A stretch of 64,000 nt of DNA. Source: Rusavskia elegans. Its lineage: Eukaryota > Ascomycota > Lecanoromycetes > Teloschistales > Teloschistaceae. The stretch lies in contig SAUG01000070.1 of NCBI GenBank assembly GCA_011316305.1, positions 62,001-126,000 on the forward strand. The letters run 5' to 3'. The notes beneath the pieces were generated by a model. The model worked only from the letters and a program-made list of their open reading frames with translations. It did no database searches and was not told the DNA's origin. Both the position numbers and the translations under genes were made by a program. Below, piece after piece: positions 57,245 to 64,000 of the stretch (the stretch's first letter is position 1; every line of letters starts with the position of its first letter).

Positions 57245-58831
57245 ATGGCTCCCTCTCCATCACCCTCGCCTTCTCCAAACCAAGATGCACCGTCGATGGA
57301 TAGTCCTAATATGGCTGATCTGCCTCCTCTAAATACGAACCACCTCAAGCATTCCACCTTGCAGCGTCCTCCTTCCTACGCCAGAAATCGCATGTCACAG
57401 TATTCCACACATTCTAATGCATCTCAAGCTCGCTCCCGGCCAGGCTCGTACGCATTCCCACATTTCCATTCAAGCCTCGAATACGCTCTTGTCAGGGATT
57501 TTGCATATCCGATAATCCACCCGTATCATTACGGGCCCCCGCCTGAAACATCGGGATTAAATTCTGGCACTTCCACTCCTGCCAGCGAGTATCCACGGCG
57601 GCTGTCAGATCCTTCCGGTAATTCGTGGGATAACGGCAATTCACATTGGGCTCCAGGTCCTTGGGGTGGAGATAGGTTTTTTGCCAATGACAGCAGCGAG
57701 AGGCTTCCTCAAATGGCATACGGAGGTGGACCCCCGTACAGTGAAGATGAAGATCTGCATAGTCCCATTATCGTCAGTTCGCGTCAAAAAAAGTTTAAGT
57801 CATCAGGCCCTGGGTTAAGTGGAGGTAATGGAAAGGGTAAAGTTCGAAGCCCGAGAGAGGAAGATGAAGATGACTATTTTCATGAGGGGAATGAACATTC
57901 AGGGGAGACAAATGAAGATGCAAGAGCGAATGGCTATCACGGTAATCTCGTGACTTACCCACCGAATGGGGAAGCCAGCTCAACACTGGCCCCCAGTCGG
58001 TACACTGATCAAAGAGATAGTCACTTTCAGGCAATTCTTCCAAACCGCTCATATCGGAAGGAAGAGGATGAAGCCTCCGAAAGTTCAGAGGATGATCAAT
58101 CACAGCTTCAAGGCAACCCGAACGACTCAAGATATTCCAAGGACTATCAATTTACAATAGCATCCCCTGATGAGGAAATGCACGGCAAGGCTGTGGCGCT
58201 TTTTGACTTTGCGCGAGAAAATGAAAACGAACTTCCACTTGCGGAGGGTCAAGTCATATGGGTGTCATATCGGCACGGGCAAGGCTGGCTCGTTGCAGAA
58301 GATCCCAAAAGCGGAGACAAAGGCCTGGTACCGGAGGAGTACGTAAGGTTGTTGCGTGATATTGAGGGTGGTTGGGGCTCTTTCGGCGGAGATGCAGCTA
58401 CTGAGCAGGATCTCCTATCACCAGTGTCAGCGGAGCCACAATCAGCAGTAACACCTACTCAGGACGACCCAATACCAATACAGTCTTCACATGTTGGTAA
58501 TGGTAACAACAACAATAACAATGGATCCGACAAGCGGCCACCGATTGTCAGCACTTTTTCTACGAGTAGCAAAGACCTGGATCCGTATCCACAGCATCTA
58601 CTGGACAAGCAAGCCGGGCAACTACCTCCTCAGGTCGTCCACTACGGAAGTCAGGCCAACACACCGACAATGACAAGTCCGATGCCTTTCGCACGTGCCA
58701 ATAGCGGTGACGCCACGCTACTGAGCAAGGAAAGTTTTGCACGGAGCGAGGCAGAAAGCGAAGACACGGAGACCGACGACAGTGATGACGACGACCAATT
58801 TCATGACTCCAGGGAACAGCAGAAGGCTTGA
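57245..58831 (+). CDS. NBP2: SH3-domain protein, NBP2/SKB5-like (528 aa)
   Basis: A single exon of 528 residues, ATG at 57245. Residues 1-70 are Ser/Pro-rich. The segment FHSSLEYALVRDFAYPIIHP (about 75-94) is probably a conserved fungal motif of this family. A long disordered acidic region follows, then one SH3 domain at about 313-370 (GKAVALFDFARENENELPLA; GQGWLVAEDPKSGDKGLVPE; EYVRLL) with the ALFDFA, GWL and VP-Y signature positions. The rest is disordered, with an Asn run near 420-427 and an acidic Asp/Glu/Ser end. In yeast, Nbp2 brings the phosphatase PTC1 to MAP kinases of the HOG and cell-wall pathways; fission yeast Skb5 binds the PAK kinase Shk1. A cytosolic adaptor role in stress or polarity signalling is inferred from the SH3 type. 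Confidence 0.8.
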   Translation: MAPSPSPSPSPNQDAPSMDSPNMADLPPLNTNHLKHSTLQRPPSYARNRMSQYSTHSNASQARSRPGSYAFPHFHSSLEYALVRDFAYPIIHPYHYGPPPETSGLNSGTSTPASEYPRRLSDPSGNSWDNGNSHWAPGPWGGDRFFANDSSERLPQMAYGGGPPYSEDEDLHSPIIVSSRQKKFKSSGPGLSGGNGKGKVRSPREEDEDDYFHEGNEHSGETNEDARANGYHGNLVTYPPNGEASSTLAPSRYTDQRDSHFQAILPNRSYRKEEDEASESSEDDQSQLQGNPNDSRYSKDYQFTIASPDEEMHGKAVALFDFARENENELPLAEGQVIWVSYRHGQGWLVAEDPKSGDKGLVPEEYVRLLRDIEGGWGSFGGDAATEQDLLSPVSAEPQSAVTPTQDDPIPIQSSHVGNGNNNNNNGSDKRPPIVSTFSTSSKDLDPYPQHLLDKQAGQLPPQVVHYGSQANTPTMTSPMPFARANSGDATLLSKESFARSEAESEDTETDDSDDDDQFHDSREQQKA

Positions 58832-59353
58832 TGCATGTGCAATTATAATTTCCACATTCCCTTTATGATACCCCGACCCCTTTCAATCGTTTCCTCATTA
58901 GCATAGCCATGGGTCACGGCACCTGTGTATCAGTCAGCGAGCGTTTGTTTTAAACTTCGGTGTTCAATATTATTTATGTTCTGTCACCCTTCTATATTGT
59001 CACGAGGCGTCCGGTATTGAGCAAGTAGTAGTGAGTGCGAGAAGATGTTGTACTGGAAGGAACTCTGGCGGTGTTTCTTGGATCGAAGTGTATGACGGTT
59101 GATCATGAACCAGATCAGTCCTATTGGACAAAACAAATGAAATGAAACATGAAATGGGAATGGAAATGAATACCTAAAGGCAAATAACATTTCGACGATG
59201 CTCTCTCCCTCTTCGCTTGGAAATCTTATCCCTCATCATTCCATTCGCGTTTATACTGACTCTTATCACACAACGGCAACGATGCAGTCATGATGGGACC
59301 TATTTATCACTTCGGTCATCCTCCCTTCATTGTTCAGCCGATAGGACAATTGT

Positions 59354-59354
<1 letters not shown>

Positions 59355-59384
<30 letters not shown>
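59355..59384. repeat. (AAG)10 microsatellite
   Basis: Ten uninterrupted AAG units, plus strand. Lies in the convergent spacer downstream of the SH3 gene. Confidence 0.9.
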
Positions 59385-59776
59385 ACCAGTAAAGAGTCGT
59401 AGTCGTTCTCATACATGACATACCCCCAAATCTCCATCCATCCACCAAGGGCGCCCGCCCCCCCCCCTTCTCTTTTTTTCCCCCCAAAAAGTCTCAAATC
59501 ATCCCATCCACCCTTTTCCCTACTAAAACTACCCACACTCAAAGCACACCCTCGAACGACATTCTCCACGCAAACCTCACACAACCCACAAAATACCGGG
59601 AGGGTGTATTCAGGTACATTAGATTTCCTACGATTAAATCATGATTCATATGGCATACCCGCATCGGATTTTTTCCTTCTTGATTTGCTGATATTATAGT
59701 CCTGTGTCTTAAACACGGTCCAGTCTATATCCATCTCCATTACTTGGTATTTCCCACTCTGGATCACAGAAGGAAA

Positions 59777-60180
59777 AGAGAGAGAGAGAGAGAGCGGGTG
59801 TCTGGGTCGAGAGACGGCAAAAAGAGAATGGAAGAAAGAAAAAGGGGGAAACAGGGTGTGGTGGGAAGGATAGCAAGTACGATCATATCAAGCGTTTTTT
59901 TTTTTTTTTTTCTCAGAGATGATGAAAGTGGTAGGATGGGATGGGTTCGGATAAGGGTATTTATCGGATGTGGTTGAAGAAGAGAAACCAAGAAGGTGAT
60001 GTACTGTAGATGGTATCTATCGTATTCGATATGAGCAGGGCGTGATTAAGACGTAGAAGACGGGAGAGAAGGGAAGATGGACGGGTTTTATGGATTGGTT
60101 AAATAGAATTGAGGAGATGGAATGGAATGGAATGGAATGGGAATATTGATTATAGGCTGAGCTGGGCTGGGCTGGGTTGG
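59777..60180. repeat. Cluster of simple repeats: (AG)9, T17, (GGAAT)4, GGGCT/GGGTT units
   Basis: (AG)9 at 59777-59794, an uninterrupted T17 run at 59895-59911, four GGAAT units at 60119-60138, and CTGGG/TTGGG units at about 60162-60184. A C10 run lies just outside at 59458-59467. Such a density within 800 bp is not seen elsewhere in the window. Confidence 0.85.
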
Positions 60181-60554
60181 GTTGGAAGGACTATTCGATA
60201 CTTGAGATTGATACGGGACGCGAAATCAGGTTTGTTTGCTTGCTGAGGAATATACACATGTACTCTACACCTTCCGTCATCTTACCGCTATTCTTTCCGA
60301 TACAAGTGTGCTGAGCTGACTTGAGATGAATTGAATGTCGTGTGAGAAGCCATTTCCATTCTCTGTTCGATAGCTATATCCACCCTTTCTTTTCCTCTTC
60401 TTCTGTTTTGCTCGTCTCCTCGATGGCCCCCATCAAATTGTAAAGAAACGGAAAGTATACTCTATAACACATTCCATTTCTTTGATAGCGGATGACTTTC
60501 TCCTCTCTGGCACATTTGATCCTCCACCTTCTCTGTTCATACATATGGAGAACA

Positions 60555-62459
60555 TCAACCCAACAGATCATCTAACCCCCCACCTACTTTCTGCTGTTGA
60601 TCACCATTGCTCTGATTTTTCTGTCCCGACGCCATACTATTTGTCGTTGTTGGCGCAGGACTAGCGCCCCACATCCCCTGGCTCGCTTTCTCCTTTGCCA
60701 TGCTGGCCAGGTTCGGTCCCGCGTTGCTCGGGGTGTTTGGTTTTTTGATCCCTGCGGTGGAACTGGCGGTGGACCAAAGATTGCTGAATGCGTCGCCCCC
60801 TGAGGGCTTGGCTCCGCCGGCAGGCTTGTTGATAATAGTAGTACTGTTGTAGGAGGGATTTGACGCGAGGGTGGGTTTGGACATACCCGGTTGAGTAGAA
60901 TGAGATGGTTGGATTTGGACGGAGGTGTAGTAGTTTGGTTGGGCAGCTCGGTAACCGGTTGGCTTGGGTTGTTGTGGTTGTTGAATGGCGGAGAGTAGAG
61001 GTGGAGATTGGAATGCGCTGGCTGGTGGTGGGGATGTTGTGAATGTGCTTGCTGGAGGGGACGATATCCCCGTGAGACTTGGAGCTGGAGAGATCGAGTT
61101 GAAGCCTACGAGATCGTTGAGATTGGCGCCTTGAGAGCTGGAAACATATTTCGGTGCTGCGACCTGGGTAGTAGAAGTTGACAATGGAGTTGGGTTGGGT
61201 GGGAGAGGAAGACCTAGGCCTGGTGGTTTTGACGTGGGTTGTGGGTTTGGTGTTGCTGACTGGAAGTCGTCGAAGTCGTCTTCTTCATTGGCTACACCAG
61301 CTGATAACGAGCCGAATTCATTGTCCATGGGATTTGAAGATGCTTTCTTGCCGTTCGAGGCGAAATCTTTGGGTGGTGTCTTCGGAGGTATGTCATCAAC
61401 ATCAAAACTTAGGATATCAATCTCTGGCTCCTTTTTCTTTGGAGGCGCGGACTTCTGGGCTTCTCTTCGCGCTGTTGATGATGTGGCTTCTGGTTTCCGT
61501 CGCGCGGTACTGGCTGTAGTGCCGTCGTCACCCTCATCGTACTCTTCAAATTTGTCGCGGCGGCTGGTGGAATCCTGGAACTCCGACGTGTTTCCTCCAA
61601 ATCCGCCCCCATCTCCATAAACACCTCCGCTGTAGCCGCCATAGCCAGCAGACTCGCTACCAAAGCCGCCATATCTGCTGCCGCTAGACATTCCGCCGCT
61701 CATGGCACCGCCCTCGACTCCTCCAAATTTGTTGCGGTTGGCCCTCGCTTTCTTACGCTCGCCTCTGATCCGATCCACGTCGCTCAACAATTCGGTAAGC
61801 TCTTTCGACCTATTGCGTACGTTGATACCTTGATCCTTGCCGTTCTGATCGATGAAATGGAATTGGCGAAGCATTTTCAGCAGCGACATATGTGATCTTG
61901 CATCGTCAATCACCCGTTCTGAACCGTTCTTGATGAGGAACTCGAGAAGTTGGAGTCCCTGCGACTTGCGTTAGACCATTAATGCCCAAGTGCAATGGTC
62001 ACTGGGGCGTACCTTATAGATCTGCCTCCATTCCTCCGCGGATTTCTCTGTAAAGCGTTTATATATCATCGGCATAATCTCATTCAGCAACTGACTGATG
62101 GGCGTAAGCACGGATTCCCTTCGATCTCGATATTAATCTCACTAGCTGTGGGTTGCATTGGCGATTTCCTGCATCAAAGACGAGGATGCGCCCCAAGGTT
62201 CATTGTTGGTAGCCTCCCGAACCTGCGATTGCTGTTAAAACCAAGATTTGCCGAAGACTGAGTCGCGTCGTGTACCTTTGATTCCATCTCGGTATAATTC
62301 ATAACAGCTAAGACAGCTTCGTCAGCCACAGGTGGGACAATGGGCTTATCCCTGATTGAGTGGGTGTATCGCATTACCATTCTGGACCTTCCGTACGCCT
62401 GCCTTCAAGTCGTACAAAGTCAGGTTGCTGACCTGGTCTTTGAGACTATTGAGGTCCAT
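60555..62459 (-). CDS. ENT3: Epsin-like ENTH-domain clathrin adaptor, ENT3 type (559 aa)
   Basis: Five exons, 62459-62378, 62307-62276, 62222-62143, 62094-62013 and 61958-60555, join in frame to 559 residues. The ENTH domain covers about residues 1-150: MDLNSLKDQVSNLTLYDLKA, NYTEMESKVREATNNEPWGA, SSLMQEIANATHSYQLLNEI, MPMIYKRFTEKSAEEWRQIY, GLQLLEFLIKNGSERVIDDA. The four introns all fall in the ENTH part and all are 35-71 nt. The rest is a disordered tail with Gly/Tyr-rich segments (about 175-210), acidic motifs EFGSLSAG and EEDDFDDFQS (AP-1/GGA-binding type), and the end GGGLDDLLG, a clathrin-box-like motif typical of ENT3. ENT3 sorts cargo at the trans-Golgi network and endosomes together with clathrin, AP-1 and GGA proteins. 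Without the four small exons, the ENTH domain would be lost. Confidence 0.93.
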
Positions 62460-62899
62460 CGTGATGTTTTTGTTTCGAAGGGTATTTCGGTGTTGTTGGT
62501 CACCGGAAAGAAAAAACAAAAAGTGGCCCCTTCGTCATCCTCACGTCGATTGACTAGTCAAAATAGACGCTGAACTTAGCCGAGCGCCGAGACATACTGA
62601 CTAGACTATTACAGAACTGGAAATAGGGGCAGTCAGTGCACTGAGAAGATCAGGCTATTTCTCCACGAACACCTGATTGCAAGGCTTACCCGGATCTATT
62701 CGATATGATTTATACCTGTCAGGTCTCTATGTTTGCATTCAAACAAACCATGAGAGCCGCTCAGGACGCAACAAGGGAGCAGAAGATGATATACGCTTTT
62801 TGATCGAGGCTCCTCCGACACCAAAGCCATGTTGTATATACAAATATGCAGATATGTACAGAATGATAGACCACTCGAGTAAGACCCTTCTGGTCTCCT
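62460..62899. other. Intergenic spacer ENT3 / HMG-CoA reductase
   Basis: 440 bp with the ENT3 promoter and the 3' end of the reductase gene, both minus strand. Nothing else recognised. Confidence 0.55.
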
Positions 62900-64000
62900 T
62901 CAGGGCCGATGAGACGATGGACTAATCTGGGCCATACGGAGACTCTCTTGAGCCTGCAACCGGTCTGGCGCCGCCGACAGAGCTGCTGACACGGGAGTCG
63001 TGGATCTAGTGGGCCCGCTGCTGCGATTATGCTTCATATGTGCCGAAACGAGATGGCCGGCTGCCAGTGCGCTGCAAAGACTGAGCTCTCCCGCCAAAAC
63101 CGTAGCAGCGATAATCCGCGCCAGTTTTCGGGCATTGGCTCCGGGCTCCGCATGAGCACCTCGAACGCCGAGAAGATCAAGCATGGCGCTTTGTGGTTCC
63201 AGGATCGTCCCTCCTCCTATCGTGCCCACCTCGATCGACGGCATCGACACGCTGATTTGCAAATTACCATTGAAGCTAATCAAGGTCAGCACACTCCCGT
63301 TATAGGAACTTGGGTTACAAACTTTCGCATGACAGTAATACAATTACTGCTTTCAACGTTTTGTGCAGGGTCTTGCCCAGTAGCCAAGAAGATTGCCGTC
63401 ACCACATTGGCCGCGTGAGCGTTGAACCCACCAATGCTTCCGGCCATAGCGCTTCCAATGAGATTTTTACTCGTGTTGAGTTCGACAAGGGCGTTGACAT
63501 CGCTCTTCAGAACGCTTCGAACAACCTCGCCGGGGATGATGGCTTCAGCTACCACGCTCTTGCCTCGCCCGTCTATCCAATTGATAGCTGCTGGTTTTTT
63601 GTCCGTACAGTAGTTGCCTGAAACAGAGATGATGGACATGTCTTCGAAGCCGGCTTCATTCATCATCACGTTCAATGCACATTCAACGCCTTTTGAGATC
63701 ATGTTCATTCCCATGGCATCGCCTGTGGTCGTTTTGAATCGAATGAAGAGGTAAGTGCCTGCCAGCGCGGTTTTCATACTTTGCAATCGGGCGAACCGAC
63801 TTGTGGAATTGAACGCTCTTTTCATCGTCCTCTGGCCCTCTTCGGAATCGAGCCAGATTTTAGCAGCTCCAGCTCTGGTTAAGGTGTCAAACCCGACACA
63901 AGGACCGCGGGTCATCCCATCGCCAGTCAGGACGGTGGTCGCTCCACCCGCTGCATTGATAGCTTTGCAACCTCGGTTCGTACTGGCGACTAAGACGCCT
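62900..64000 (-). CDS. HMG1: HMG-CoA reductase, catalytic C-terminal part (partial at window edge)
   Basis: Two exons seen: 64000-63323 (continuing beyond the window) and 63275-62900, joined by a 47-nt intron (GTTTGT...TTAG). The visible part carries the class I reductase catalytic blocks: [55 protein letters not shown] (NADPH-binding, catalytic Asp), [20 protein letters not shown] (catalytic Lys), [40 protein letters not shown], and [16 protein letters not shown] with the catalytic His. The enzyme makes mevalonate from HMG-CoA, the rate-limiting step of ergosterol and isoprenoid synthesis, and is anchored in the ER by N-terminal helices that lie outside the window. The extreme C-terminus ([13 protein letters not shown] region) is Ser/Pro-rich. 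Donor GTTTGT is less common, but the joined frame ([15 protein letters not shown]) is exact. Confidence 0.95.

Larger units (their letters stand above)
58832..60554. other. Convergent intergenic region rich in simple repeats
   Basis: 1.7 kb between stops of the SH3 gene and ENT3. It holds an unusual set of simple repeats, listed separately, and no coding frame of substance. It probably contains both 3' untranslated regions. Confidence 0.7.

Noticed and set aside
1..64000. Search for CRISPR arrays, rRNA genes and secondary-metabolite gene clusters
   Set aside because: No regularly spaced repeats, no rRNA-like stretch, and no polyketide or peptide synthetase domains were seen; the window is eukaryotic.

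Overview
The window looks like nuclear DNA of a filamentous ascomycete (Pezizomycotina). The evidence is: short introns (about 40-150 nt, mostly 49-60) with GT..AG ends, a fungus-type intronless PRP8, an EsdC-like protein, a fungal-type secreted polyamine oxidase, a SKB5/NBP2-type SH3 protein, and an AT-rich island with strong CpA/TpG depletion, as expected of repeat-induced point mutation (RIP). I cannot name the species from the sequence alone. Most genes were rebuilt by splicing exons by eye. Exon limits are given in each entry, and all reconstructed genes keep a consistent reading frame through every junction.

Layout. Bases 1-720 hold a small Myb/SANT-like gene whose 5' end may lie outside the window. 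From 2.8 to 5 kb is a nine-exon secreted FAD polyamine oxidase. From 5.3 to 24 kb gene density is low and most genes are proteins I do not recognise: low-complexity or coiled-coil orphans at 5.4, 6.2, 8.9, 20.4 and 23.1 kb and a possible 50-residue membrane protein at 22.1 kb. A large TPR protein and a CorA-like membrane protein lie nearly end to end at 11.3-17.7 kb.

From 23.9 kb on, the window is dominated by conserved housekeeping genes: RPL34 (eL34) divergent from the 2355-residue intronless PRP8; COX4; an 816-bp RIP-degraded inverted-repeat element inserted just upstream of COX4; a broken alpha/beta-hydrolase gene; an MFS transporter; an EsdC-like CBM48 protein; RPB2; an NAD-dependent epimerase-like protein; a mitochondrial Bax-inhibitor-family (GHITM-type) protein; an M28 glutamate-carboxypeptidase-like membrane peptidase; Pelota/DOM34; a small unknown protein; SSU72; an NBP2/SKB5 SH3 protein; epsin ENT3; and the catalytic end of HMG-CoA reductase, which runs off the right edge.

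Functional threads: gene expression (PRP8 splicing; RPB2 and the Pol II CTD phosphatase SSU72; RPL34 and DOM34 in translation and ribosome rescue) and mitochondria (COX4, GHITM-type protein). These are ordinary eukaryotic neighbours rather than an operon. I see no CRISPR, biosynthetic cluster, rRNA or convincing tRNA. The most unusual items are the RIP-mutated TIR element with 8-bp target duplication in the COX4 promoter, the multiply broken hydrolase beside it, the TPR/CorA pair with only 31 nt between stop and start, the orphan block with repeat-bearing proteins, and the small membrane ORF.
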